64,000 bases of DNA from assembly GCA_965202845.1 (NCBI GenBank), contig OZ241856.1:1-64000 (forward strand). The letters are read 5' to 3'. A program made the translations under genes and the position numbers. Positions within the stretch are counted from its first letter, which is position 1. Each line of letters opens with the position of its first letter. Below the pieces are notes generated by a model. The model searched no databases, was not told the origin of the DNA, and worked only from the letters and a program-made list of their open reading frames with translations. Origin of the DNA: CBDATA01 sp965202845 (GTDB lineage: Bacteria; Acidobacteriota; Vicinamibacteria; Marinacidobacterales; Marinacidobacteraceae). Below, in pieces: positions 33,063-43,900 of the stretch.

Positions 33063-34202
33063 TCACACCACCTCGACCACATAGCGCTCGCGCACCAGCC
33101 GCCACGCGGAGACGGCGAAGGCGGTCAGGGGAATGGCGAGCAGCGCGCCGGTCAGCCCGCCGAGCGCGCTCCCCCAGAAGAGCACCGCCAGGATGATCGC
33201 CATCCAGTGCAGCCCGGTGCGGTCTCCCATGATCTTCGGGGTGAGCGCCCAGCCCTCGACCAGCTGCGCCGCGATCAGCGTCCCGGCGGCGAGCGCGGCG
33301 AGCAGCAGGCCGCCGTCCGGCTGCGCCAGCGCCAGCGGCACCGCGGTGAGGAAGCCAACCGCGGTTCCGAGATAGGGGATGATGGTCAGCAATCCGAGGA
33401 ATAGGCCGATCAGGAAGCCGTAGTCGAGGCCGATCAGGGTGAACCCGATCGCCACCAGCAGCCCCTGGAGGAAGGCCACCGCCAGCTGGGCGCGAAAGAA
33501 CACCACCAGGATGTTCACGAACTCGCGCCCCAGCCGGACCACGGTGTTCCGGGTGCGCGGCTTCAGGAAGGGAAGCAGCCGGGCGGGGTCGGTCGGCGGA
33601 GGCTCCCACAAGAGGAAAAAGCCGAAGTAGAGCGGCACGATCAGCCAGCCGAGCAGACCGAACACGCCCCGGACGATCCCGGCGCCGGCGGCGAACACCT
33701 GCTCCCCGACCCGCGCCGCGCCCTCCACCAGCGTCGCCCGCTGGCTCACGAGGAAGTCGCGCAGCTGCCGGCCCACCGGGTGGTTCTCGAAGAAATCCAC
33801 CACCACCGGCGCCTCCGCCAGGGCGAACCGGTAGGCCGCCGCCAGCGCCTCCGGGGCGCGTTCGAGGAGGTCCCCCGCCTGCGCGGCGAGCAGGTTGCCG
33901 AACGTCAGCGCGAACCCGGTCAGAAGCCCGCCGAGCGCGAGGAACACCGCGCCCAGCGCGAGGATCGGGGGGAGATGCAGCCGCTTCTGGAAGATGCGGA
34001 ACCAGGGCCGGAACACCAGCGCGGCGAGCGCGCCCACCGCAAGCGGCAGCAGGATGTGGGAGAAGGCGGCGATGAAGCGGTAGAGGAGCCAGACGATCGC
34101 GCCCGCCGCCAGCAGCAGCACCGCGACGGAGAGGACGGTGAGCGCCGCCTCCCGGACGGCGGCGGCGTCCCGTCGCCCAACCGGATCCGACGCCTCGGCC
34201 AT
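33063..34202 (-). CDS. AI-2E family transporter (PerM/TqsA-like permease)
   Basis: 379 residues with about eight membrane helices. The central hydrophilic stretch and the C-terminal GLFLGLLTIIPYLGTAVG, together with PKIMGDRTGLHWMAIILAVL in part, are typical of the family. Members export autoinducer-2 or act as Na+/H+ antiporters; the role cannot be set here. The start is 4 nt after the AhcY stop. Since AhcY is the alternative route to Pfs/LuxS for S-adenosylhomocysteine, the AI-2 name should not be taken as function. Confidence 0.88.
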   Translation of the reverse strand: MAEASDPVGRRDAAAVREAALTVLSVAVLLLAAGAIVWLLYRFIAAFSHILLPLAVGALAALVFRPWFRIFQKRLHLPPILALGAVFLALGGLLTGFALTFGNLLAAQAGDLLERAPEALAAAYRFALAEAPVVVDFFENHPVGRQLRDFLVSQRATLVEGAARVGEQVFAAGAGIVRGVFGLLGWLIVPLYFGFFLLWEPPPTDPARLLPFLKPRTRNTVVRLGREFVNILVVFFRAQLAVAFLQGLLVAIGFTLIGLDYGFLIGLFLGLLTIIPYLGTAVGFLTAVPLALAQPDGGLLLAALAAGTLIAAQLVEGWALTPKIMGDRTGLHWMAIILAVLFWGSALGGLTGALLAIPLTAFAVSAWRLVRERYVVEVV

Positions 34203-34206
34203 CTTC

Positions 34207-35703
<1,497 letters not shown>

Positions 35704-35721
35704 TTTGCGGTCATGTTCCTT

Positions 35722-36594
35722 TCATGTTCCTTTTCGGGAGGCGCGTCCGACCAGCGCCGTCAGCGCGAAGCCGCACCCGATGGCGCCGAGCGCCAGGGCG
35801 ATGTCCCCGGCGGCGGGAGCGAACCGCGCCCCGGACGGGGTCCGGAATGGCCAGAGGCCGGCGGTCGCGCCGAGCAGCAGACCGAGGAGGAGGCCGAGCG
35901 TCGGCTTCGGGTGCTTCTCGAGGGAGTATCGCACGAGGCGCGAGCCGAGGACGACGCCGAGGACGATGCCGAGCGCGAAGGGGGCGATGGCGACCGCGGC
36001 GGGCAGCAGCGCGCCCGACCCCCGGAGCGCGTCCCCGACCCGGTCGGCGGCGTCGAGGAAGGGGCGGTACATCCCCATGAGCAGCAGCAGGAAGCTGCCG
36101 CTGATCCCGGGGAGGGTCATGGCGAAGGCGGCGATGACGCCGGCGGCGAAAAAGGCCGGCGCGGACGGCGCCAGGGCCGCCGCCGCGCTCCGCCCGACGA
36201 ACAGCGGGAGGATCGCGGCGAAGAGTCCGACCGCCGCTCCGGCGACGAACGCCGGCCCGCGCTTCCGGCTCATGCCGAGCAGGACCGGGACGCCGCCGAA
36301 GGCGAGCCCCAGAAACAGGCCGAACGCCGCCACCGGATGGGCGGCGATGAGGTCGCGGGCCGTCCCGGCGACCAGGAACATGGCGGCGAGCGCGGCCCCG
36401 ACGGCGATCCCCAGCGAAGCCAGCGGCCCGGAGCGGAAGCGGAGCGAACCCAGGTCGGCCACCGCTCCCACCAGCCTGGGATACGCCCCCACCGCCAGGA
36501 TCATGGTGCCGCCGCTCACGCCGGGAACCAGCGACGCCAGCCCGGCCAGCGCGCCGGCGACGGCGCATCGGAACGGCTGGATCCGGTTCGACAC
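35722..36594 (-). CDS. DUF368 family membrane protein (undecaprenyl-phosphate flippase type)
   Basis: 290 residues with about 9-10 membrane helices. The two hallmark repeats SLVPGVSGGTM and MTLPGISGSFLLLL are present. DUF368 proteins have been shown to return undecaprenyl phosphate across the inner membrane (PopT). It starts with GTG at 36594, 6 nt after a TACACT hexamer, with no Shine-Dalgarno, so probably leaderless. It is followed on the same strand by ahcY after 18 nt, and is divergent from fetA. Confidence 0.88.
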   Translation of the reverse strand: MSNRIQPFRCAVAGALAGLASLVPGVSGGTMILAVGAYPRLVGAVADLGSLRFRSGPLASLGIAVGAALAAMFLVAGTARDLIAAHPVAAFGLFLGLAFGGVPVLLGMSRKRGPAFVAGAAVGLFAAILPLFVGRSAAAALAPSAPAFFAAGVIAAFAMTLPGISGSFLLLLMGMYRPFLDAADRVGDALRGSGALLPAAVAIAPFALGIVLGVVLGSRLVRYSLEKHPKPTLGLLLGLLLGATAGLWPFRTPSGARFAPAAGDIALALGAIGCGFALTALVGRASRKGT

Positions 36595-36600
36595 GCGCCC

Positions 36601-36606
36601 AGTGTA
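36601..36606 (-). promoter_or_regulatory. -10-like TACACT for DUF368 gene
   Basis: TACACT on the minus strand ends 6 nt before the GTG start. On the opposite strand CAGAAT (36614-36619) ends 8 nt before the fetA ATG, so the 33-bp divergent gap carries both. Confidence 0.45.
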
Positions 36607-36627
36607 GGCGCGTCAGAATCCGGCCCG

Positions 36628-37212
36628 ATGTTCACCGTGCGGGACCTCCGGATCGGCGGACTTCCCCCGCTGGGGTTCGACGTGCCGCCCGGCGGGACGC
36701 TGGCGATTTCCGGTCCTTCCGGCTCGGGAAAGACCCGGCTGCTCCGCGCGCTCGCCGATCTCGACCCCGCGCCCGAGGGGGCGGTGTCCTGGAACGGGAC
36801 GGCGCGACAGGACGTTTCGGGGCCGGCCTGGCGGCGCAAGGTGGGGCTGCTCCCGGCGGAGCCCCGTTTCTGGGCGCCCACGGTGGCCGGGCACTTTCCC
36901 GAACCGCCTTCCGCGGAGGCGCTCCGGGATTTCGGCCTGCCCCCGGACATCGGCGAGACCGCGCCGGGCCGGCTGTCCACCGGGGAGCGCGCCCGCCTCG
37001 CGATCCTGCGGCTGCTGGCTCGCCAGCCCGAAGTGCTGCTGCTGGACGAACCCACCGCCAACCTCGACACGGCGAACCGGGACCGGATCGTCCGGGTCTT
37101 GGCCGACTGGCGCCGGACGCGACGGGCGCCGGTGGTGTGGGCCTCCCACACCGCTCCCGAAATCGCCGCCGCCGATCAGGCGCTGCTGCTTCCCGAGGGA
37201 CGCCTGACGTGA
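36628..37212 (+). CDS. fetA: ABC transporter ATP-binding protein, FetA (YbbL) type
   Basis: 194 residues. Walker A GPSGSGKT, signature LSTGERARL, Walker B EVLLLDEPTANLD, and H-loop WASHTAPE. The short length and pairing with a UPF0014 permease match FetAB, an exporter linked to iron homeostasis and oxidative-stress resistance. It overlaps fetB by 4 nt (GTGA). A compact NBD without extra domains; substrate by analogy only. Confidence 0.86.
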   Translation: MFTVRDLRIGGLPPLGFDVPPGGTLAISGPSGSGKTRLLRALADLDPAPEGAVSWNGTARQDVSGPAWRRKVGLLPAEPRFWAPTVAGHFPEPPSAEALRDFGLPPDIGETAPGRLSTGERARLAILRLLARQPEVLLLDEPTANLDTANRDRIVRVLADWRRTRRAPVVWASHTAPEIAAADQALLLPEGRLT

Positions 37213-37997
37213 TCCCGCTCACCGCGCCGGACCTGGGCCTCGCGGCGCTCGCGGTGCTGCTGCTCGCATACGCCGCGCACCGGGACCGGCTCGGCATGTC
37301 CCGCCAGCTGCTCTGGCTCTCGCTCCGGATGACCGCGCAGCTCCTGCTGGTGGGTCTGGTTCTCCGCGTCGTGCTGGGCGCCCGGACGCCGTGGGTGGTC
37401 GCGCTGATGGCGTTCGTCATGTTGCTGGTCGCGGCGCGGGAGGTCCGCAGCCGGCAGCGCCGCCCGCTGCGCGGCGCGTGGGGGTATCTGGTGGGCGGGT
37501 CGGCCATGTTCGTGTCCTCTTTCGCCTTCACCGTCTTCGCCCTGGTCGTCGTTCTCGGTCCCGAACCCTGGTGGACGCCCCGGTTCGCCATTCCGCTGCT
37601 CGGCATGCTGCTCGGCAACACCATGAACGGGATTTCGCTCGCGGTCGAGCGGCTCACCGAGTCGGCCGTCCAGGACCGGGAGGGGATCGAGCAGCGCCTC
37701 GCGCTCGGGGAAACCCGCGAGGAGGCCATGCGGGACATCGCCCGCCAGAGCGCCCGCGCCGGCTTGATCCCGATCCTGAACGCGCTCGCCGCCGCCGGCA
37801 TCGTCAGCCTGCCGGGGATGATGACCGGCCAGATCCTCGCCGGCGCCGATGCGATGGAGGCGGTGCGCTACCAGATTCTCATCATGCTGCTGATTACCGC
37901 CGGAACCGGGTTCGGGATCCAGGGGGCGGTCCGCGCTGTTTCGCGGCGGCTGTTCGACGAACGCCACCGGCTCCGGCTGGACCGGCTCGCCGGATAG
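37209..37997 (+). CDS. fetB: UPF0014 iron-export permease FetB (YbbM) type
   Basis: 262 residues, GTG start in the fetA stop. It has about seven membrane helices. LGMLLGNTMNGISLAVERL, RQSARAGLIPILNALAAAGIV in part and SLPGMMTGQILAGADAMEAVRYQ in part identify UPF0014. It forms the membrane half of the FetAB inner-membrane exporter. A TA-rich GATACT for the next gene sits just after the stop. Confidence 0.9.
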   Translation: MIPLTAPDLGLAALAVLLLAYAAHRDRLGMSRQLLWLSLRMTAQLLLVGLVLRVVLGARTPWVVALMAFVMLLVAAREVRSRQRRPLRGAWGYLVGGSAMFVSSFAFTVFALVVVLGPEPWWTPRFAIPLLGMLLGNTMNGISLAVERLTESAVQDREGIEQRLALGETREEAMRDIARQSARAGLIPILNALAAAGIVSLPGMMTGQILAGADAMEAVRYQILIMLLITAGTGFGIQGAVRAVSRRLFDERHRLRLDRLAG

Positions 37998-38011
37998 CGC
38001 GGCGTTTGTGG

Positions 38012-38017
38012 GATACT
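38012..38017 (+). promoter_or_regulatory. -10-like GATACT before amidohydrolase
   Basis: GATACT ends 7 nt before the ATG at 38025 with no Shine-Dalgarno in between. It lies 14 nt after the fetB stop. Confidence 0.45.
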
Positions 38018-38024
38018 GGCGCCC

Positions 38025-39671
38025 ATGAAGACATCGCGCCTGTTGCTCCCGTTTCTGCTTCTCTTCGCCGCCCCGGCGTTTTCCCAGGAGGCGGAGGACA
38101 TCCCGTGGCCGGTTCCCGATCGCGCCGACGGCGAGGGGCCGTGGGAGCGGATGATCCTGCGGGGCCCGATTGTGATCGACGGGACCGGCGCTCCGCCCTA
38201 CGGCCCGGTGGACATCATCGTCGAGGGGAACGTCATCCGCTCGATCCACAGCGTGGGGACCGGCGTGACGCCGATCCACGAAGAGGATCGGCCGACCGCG
38301 CAGCCCGGGGACCACGAGCTCGATCTGCACGGGCATTACATCCTCCCCGGTTTCCTCGACATGCACCTCCACCAGCACAACGAGGGGGACGGGCAGGGGG
38401 TGCCCACCGAGTACATCCACAAGCTCTGGATGAGCCACGGCATCACCACCGGCGCCGACGTGGGGAACTTCAACACCCGCTGGCTGCTCCACCACAAGGA
38501 GCGTTCCTGGAACAACGAGATCACCTCCCCCCGCATCCAGGCGTTCGTGATTTTCGGGCGGGACGGCGAGGAGCCGGTGACCAACCCGGATGCGGCGCGC
38601 CGCTGGGTTCGGTGGGTGAAGGAGCAGGGCGCCGACGGCATCAAGTTCTTCGGGGCCCAGCCGCGGATCTTCCGGGCGGCGCTCGCCGAGGCGGCGGAGC
38701 AGGGGCTGCGCTCGACCACCCACCACGCGCAGCTGGACGTGGTGGGGATGAACGCGCTCGACACCGCGCGCGCCGGACTCACCTCGATGACCCACTGGTA
38801 CGGACTTCCCGAAGCCCTGTTCGCGGACCGGCGCATCCAGCATTATCCGGCGGACTACAACTACAACAACGAGTACCACCGGTTCACCGAGGCGGGGCGT
38901 CTCTGGGCCCAGGCGGCGCCGCCGTTTTCGGAGAAGTGGAACCAGGTGATGGAGGAGTTGCTGGAGCTGGACTTCACCATCCACCCCACCTGGGTGGCCT
39001 ACATCGGCACCCGCGACCTGATGCGCCAGCAGCGCAACGAATGGCATTCGGTGTACACCCACCCGAACCTCTGGGAGTTCTACCGCCCCAGCGCGGTGAA
39101 CCACGCTTCGTACTTCTTCGACTGGACCACCCAGGTGGAGCTCAACTGGAAGGAGAACTACCGCCTCTGGATGGCCTTCGTGAACGAATACAAGAACCGC
39201 GGCGGCCGGGTGGTGGTGGGCAGCGACTCGGGCTACACCTTCAACCTGTACGGCTTCGGGTTCGTCCAGGAGCTCGAGCTCTTCCAGGAGGCCGGGTTCC
39301 ATCCGCTCGAAGTCATCCACGCGGCGACCCTGGACGGCGCCGAGGCGCTGGGCCTCGACGACCGGCTGGGGAGCATCGAGGAGGAGAAGGTCGCCGACTT
39401 CGTGATCCTCGAGGAGAACCCCCTCCACAACCTGAAGGTTCTCTACGGCAGCGGGACGATCCGGCTGAACCACGAGACCGGCCGGACCGAGCGCATCGGG
39501 TCGATCCGGTACGTGATGAAGGACGGCATCCTCTACGACACCCGCAAGCTCCTGTCCGATGTGCGGGAAACGGTGCGGGCGGCGCGCGCCGAAAAGGGGC
39601 TTCCGCCGCCGCCGATGCCGCTCTTCCTCGAGGACGACGCCGACCACGATTTCCCCAGGCCGGGCCGCTGA
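38025..39671 (+). CDS. Exported metal-dependent amidohydrolase
   Basis: 548 residues. A signal peptide (MKTSRLLLPFLLLFAAPAFS) precedes DGTGAPPYGPVDIIVEG and PGFLDMHLHQHNEG, the HxH metal site of the amidohydrolase superfamily. IKFFGA supplies the bridging Lys; THHAQ and SMTHWYG supply His residues, VGSDSGY the catalytic Asp. HAATLDGAEALGLDDRLGSIE is the conserved end. Probably a periplasmic dipeptidase- or imidazolonepropionase-like hydrolase; the substrate is unknown. An insert of ~80 residues (WAQAAPPFSEK to HASYFFDW) separates the His and Asp parts. Confidence 0.87.
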   Translation: MKTSRLLLPFLLLFAAPAFSQEAEDIPWPVPDRADGEGPWERMILRGPIVIDGTGAPPYGPVDIIVEGNVIRSIHSVGTGVTPIHEEDRPTAQPGDHELDLHGHYILPGFLDMHLHQHNEGDGQGVPTEYIHKLWMSHGITTGADVGNFNTRWLLHHKERSWNNEITSPRIQAFVIFGRDGEEPVTNPDAARRWVRWVKEQGADGIKFFGAQPRIFRAALAEAAEQGLRSTTHHAQLDVVGMNALDTARAGLTSMTHWYGLPEALFADRRIQHYPADYNYNNEYHRFTEAGRLWAQAAPPFSEKWNQVMEELLELDFTIHPTWVAYIGTRDLMRQQRNEWHSVYTHPNLWEFYRPSAVNHASYFFDWTTQVELNWKENYRLWMAFVNEYKNRGGRVVVGSDSGYTFNLYGFGFVQELELFQEAGFHPLEVIHAATLDGAEALGLDDRLGSIEEEKVADFVILEENPLHNLKVLYGSGTIRLNHETGRTERIGSIRYVMKDGILYDTRKLLSDVRETVRAARAEKGLPPPPMPLFLEDDADHDFPRPGR

Positions 39672-39700
39672 GCCGCAGGCGCGCTACAGTCGGGGGCGTC

Positions 39701-40729
39701 ATGGCGAACGGGACGGGAGGACGACCGGCGCGGAGGCCCCTGCCGGTGCGCTCTCCGGCGAGGCGGCCGTCGCGCCGGCCCAGGCGGAAGGCGCCGGAAA
39801 CGCTGGAGTTCGCCGGTTGCGAGTCGGCGTCCGCCACCGAGGAGGATCTGCGTGGGCCGGTTTGGGCCGAACGCCGCTACGAGTACTGGCACAAGGCCAG
39901 CGAAACCGCGTGGTTTGTGCGCGAGGAGACGTTCACGCACGCCGCGTCGCCTTTGCGGTTGGCGAGATTCCTGCAACGGGTGGAGCAGGTGCGGGGTTCG
40001 CGCATCGTGAGTTTCGGGCCGGGAGGTTTGCGGATCCTTGGCCCGGACGGAAAGCCGGGGGACATCATGCAGCCGGATCTCTCGGTGTTCGTGCATCCGG
40101 CCCATACCCGGATGCCGGGACCGCATGTCCTGACGCAGGGTGTGCACGACTGGCCGGACGTGGTGCTGGAGGTGGACAACACCACCGATGTGCGGCGGGG
40201 GAAGCTGCGGCGCTACCAGGAGTGGGGTCTCCCGGAAATCTGGGTGGAGGTTCCGGAGCGGGGAACCCGGGGGCGTCCCCGGAGTCTGCGGCCGGGGTGC
40301 GTGATCCACCGGCGTGAGGCGCCGGGTCGCTACCGGCGGGCGGAGGAGAGCGGCGCGCTTCCCGGCCTCGCGGCGGATGAGATCCACGCGGTGATGGACG
40401 AATGGGATGTGGACGCGATGGCGCACGTGGCGCGGCGGGTGGGGAAGGCGATGGGCGTCGCCGGCGGGACGACGGTGGATGACGATCCGCTGGTCGGCCA
40501 GATGCTCGCCGAAGGCCGGCGCGAGGGGTTGGCGCAGGGCCGAGCCGAGATGATCGGCATGATGCTGCGAAGTCGCGGAATTGCGGTTTCGCCCAATTTT
40601 CCTGCCCGTCTGCCCGGAGTCTCCAGAGCGCTGGCGACTGCCGACGAATCGCGGCTCTTCGAGGCGGTGTCCCGGGCTGCCGACGAGGCGGATTTCGTCG
40701 ACCGACTGCTGGGGTGCGACACAAACTGA
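39701..40729 (+). CDS. Uma2 family (DUF820) PD-(D/E)xK nuclease-like protein
   Basis: 342 residues. A basic Arg/Pro-rich N-terminus (to about 40) leads into a Uma2 domain with MQPDLSVFV, PDVVLEVDNTTD, GKLRRYQEWGLPEIWVEVPE, i.e. Asp...Glu-x-Asp and Lys of the restriction-like fold. A C-terminal tail (LAEGRREGLAQGRAEMIGM) is typical of Uma2 and related transposase-like proteins. Nuclease activity is inferred from the fold; the physiological role is unknown. TACAGT lies 10 nt before the ATG. The gene precedes the giant surface-protein gene by 179 bp. Confidence 0.82.
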   Translation: MANGTGGRPARRPLPVRSPARRPSRRPRRKAPETLEFAGCESASATEEDLRGPVWAERRYEYWHKASETAWFVREETFTHAASPLRLARFLQRVEQVRGSRIVSFGPGGLRILGPDGKPGDIMQPDLSVFVHPAHTRMPGPHVLTQGVHDWPDVVLEVDNTTDVRRGKLRRYQEWGLPEIWVEVPERGTRGRPRSLRPGCVIHRREAPGRYRRAEESGALPGLAADEIHAVMDEWDVDAMAHVARRVGKAMGVAGGTTVDDDPLVGQMLAEGRREGLAQGRAEMIGMMLRSRGIAVSPNFPARLPGVSRALATADESRLFEAVSRAADEADFVDRLLGCDTN

Positions 40730-40908
40730 CACCCTGGCGTTTCCCCCGCCGGAAGGACGGGGCTATGCTCCCCGCTGCCCCATTCCCCCCCCGGGGCTTA
40801 TAGTAGGCGGTCCCGGGTGCGATACATGAATCCTCCCCCCCCCCCCCAGAAAAACAAGAAGAAAGCTGACCTGACGGCGGCGGCGCCCGACAGCAATTGC
40901 AATTGACA
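40730..40908 (+). promoter_or_regulatory. Leader of giant surface-protein gene: C13 tract and CAATTGCAATTG dyad
   Basis: The 179-bp gap holds a run of 13 C at 40835-40847 followed by an A-rich stretch, and the perfect 12-bp palindrome CAATTGCAATTG at 40894-40905, just before the ATG. Several shorter C-runs occur earlier. No clear -35/-10 pair or Shine-Dalgarno was found. A homopolymer upstream of a surface-protein gene can vary expression through length change. Confidence 0.45.
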
Positions 40909-43900
40909 ATGTTTGCGGGAGCGCGCGTCGGGCGCCTGTTCGTCGCCGCCCTCCTGCTCGCGCTGACGGCGCCCTTCGCGCCCGGGGTCGCAGCTGCCCA
41001 GAGCATCCCGGCGCCCGTCATCACGAAAGTTGAACCCAGGAACGGGCATGTGTTTTTGTGGTGGACCCAGGCTAATACCGGAGCCGTCAAGTCCTGGGTG
41101 ATCGAGCGCAAGGAAGGCTCCGGGGAATTCACGTTTTCGATACATCAGGCCAATTTCCCCAATGTCTCACCGAAGAGAATAGATAGACTGAAGAACGGCA
41201 CGACCTATAGATTCCGCATACGCGCTGCTGGGCATTCCAGCGGAGTATTCAGCCCCTGGTCGGAGTCTTCGGACCCGGTGACCCCGGCCCCGCCTCCCGC
41301 CAAGCCGACCGGATTCAAGGCGATACCGGGCAAGGCGCAGATCGTGCTCGAATGGGACAAGCCTTCGGATCCGACGATCACGAAGTGGCAGGGGCTTTTC
41401 GACTTGGCCACCGGAAAGGCGATTGCACCATGGAAGGACCTGACGCCGGTGTCCATGGGCACGAAGCTGCGCCACACGGTTACCGGGCTGACAAATGGCA
41501 AGGAGTACGAGTTCCAGATCCGTGCAGCGACGGCTTATGTGAGTGTTACGGGCGGCTTGTCGGCAGTGATCAAGGCGACGCCGAGGGCGGGGACGGGAAA
41601 GACGCTCACGCTTTCGGTCGCCAACACGTCGATCACGGAAGGGGACAGCGGCAAGACCGACGTCACGATCACGGCCACCCTCAGCGAGGGCGCGCCAAAA
41701 GGTTTTGGCGTGAGTTTCGCTCCGGATAGCGGCTCCACGGAGCGAAGCGTTTCGGTTCCCACCCTCCTCAGCAATACGTGCGCCAGTTCGACGACAAGGG
41801 CGAATTTTGATTACTGCATTGCCCACGATCTCCCCAGGGTGCTGGTCGCCGAGGGCGCACGGACCACAAGGTTCACGATCGGCATCGTCGGCGACCGTCG
41901 CGATGAGAATGACGAAACGTTCGGGATCAACGTTTTCCCGTTCACCGGCGACGTCACCGAACGCGCCGAATGGGACGGCTCGAGCATCAGCCTCACCATC
42001 GCGGATGATGACTCCACTCCGGTGCTGACCGCGATCGAGGATGCTTCCTGGCGTCTCGGCGAGACGGTGGAGATCACCGCGGTGGCGACTGACGCCGACA
42101 CCGAAGACACGATCAGCTACTCCTGGTCAAGGGTGTCCGGCGCGACGCTCCCGGCAGACGCCGTGCTGGACGCGGCCCGGCTCCGGTTCACGCCGACGGC
42201 GACCGGGACGTACACGATGAGGGTGACGGCTTCGGACGGCGTCAACGAGGACACCGAGGACGTGACGATCACGGTGGTGGACAAGGCGTCGGTTTCGGTT
42301 CCGGCGACGGCGACGGTCGCCGAGGGCGGTGGGAACGCGACGGTGCGGATCACCACCGCTGCGGAGTTCAGGGAGGCGGTCGTCTTCAACGTGACCTACG
42401 CGGACGGGACCGCGACCGGCGCGGCGGCCCCGGCGGACGGCGACTATGACAACGACGCGGTGACTTCGGTCACGTTCCCCGCGGGCGAGACCACGAAGGA
42501 CATTGCGATCCCGATCACCGACGACAGCCTGGACGAAAGCGACAAGACGTTCACGGTGACGATCGCGCCGGCGGCGTCGCTCCCGGCGGGTTGGGAGCTG
42601 GGGACGGCGACGACCACGGTGACGATCACCGACGACGATTCCTCGCCGGAGCTGGCGGCGATCGACGACGTGACGTTTCGGATCGGTCAGCAGGTGAACG
42701 TCCTCGCATCGGCGACCGACGCCGACAACGACCCGATCAGCTACGTCTGGACGCGCAAGGCGGGCGAGACGACCCCGGCGCTCCCGCCGGGCACGGCGCT
42801 GAACCAGGCTCGGCTCCGATTCGTGCCGCGGGCGCTCGGGACGTACACGATGACGGTGAGGACTTCGGACGGAAACGGAAACTCGGATACCGAGGAGGTG
42901 ACGATCACGGTGGAATCGGGGGCGACGGTCTCGGTTCCGGCGACGCTGACGGTCGCCGAGGATGGTGGGAACGCGACGGTGCGGATCACCACCACCGTGG
43001 CGTTCGGGCAGGCGGTGTCCTTCAACGTGACCTACGGGGACGGGACCGCGACCGGCGCGTCGGATCCGGCGAACGGCGACTACGACAACGACGCGGCGCC
43101 GTCGGTGCAGTTCACGGCGAGGGGCACGACGGCGGACATCGTGATCCCGATCACCGACGACAGTCTGGACGAGGGCGACGAGACGTTCACGGTGACGATC
43201 GCGCCGGTGGGTTCCCTTCTGGCGGGCTGGAAGCTGGGGACGGCGAAGACCACGGTGACGATCACCGACGACGACTCCTCGCCGGAGCTGACGGCGATCA
43301 ACGACGTGACGCTGAAGGTGGGCCAGCAGGTGGACATCACCGCAGCGGCGACCGACGCCGACGGCGACACGGTCAGCTACGCCTGGTCCCGGAAGGCGGG
43401 CGAGACGACCCCGGCGCTTCCGGACGGCACATCGCTGAGCGGGGACCAGCTTCGATTCACGCCGACGGCGACCGGGACGTACACGATGACGGTGACGGCG
43501 TCGGACGGGAACGGCAACTCGGATACCGAGGAGGTGGTGATCACGGTGGGAGCGGCGGCGACGATCTCGATACCGGCGAAGCTGACGGTCGCGGAAAGCG
43601 CAGGCCGCCCATCCATAAGGATCACGAGTTCCGAGGCGCTCCCGCAGCGGGTGAGCTACACCGTGACGTACGCGGACGGGACCGCCATCGAGTCGAGGCG
43701 CAGGAGGCCAGGGGACTATCAGAAGGATGCTCTCATGGGCAATGTCGATCCGCGGTCGTCGACAGGATTCCTCTACTTCAGGATCAACAACGACAAGCTG
43801 GACGAGCCGGACGAGACGTTCACGATTTCGATCTCGATTTCGGGTTCGCTTCCGGCGGGCTGGACGATGGGGAACGCAACGACGACGGTGACGATCACCG

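Noticed and set aside
36601..36630. Fur box in the fetA/DUF368 gap
   Set aside because: No GATAATGATAATCATTATC-like dyad is present in the 33-bp gap.
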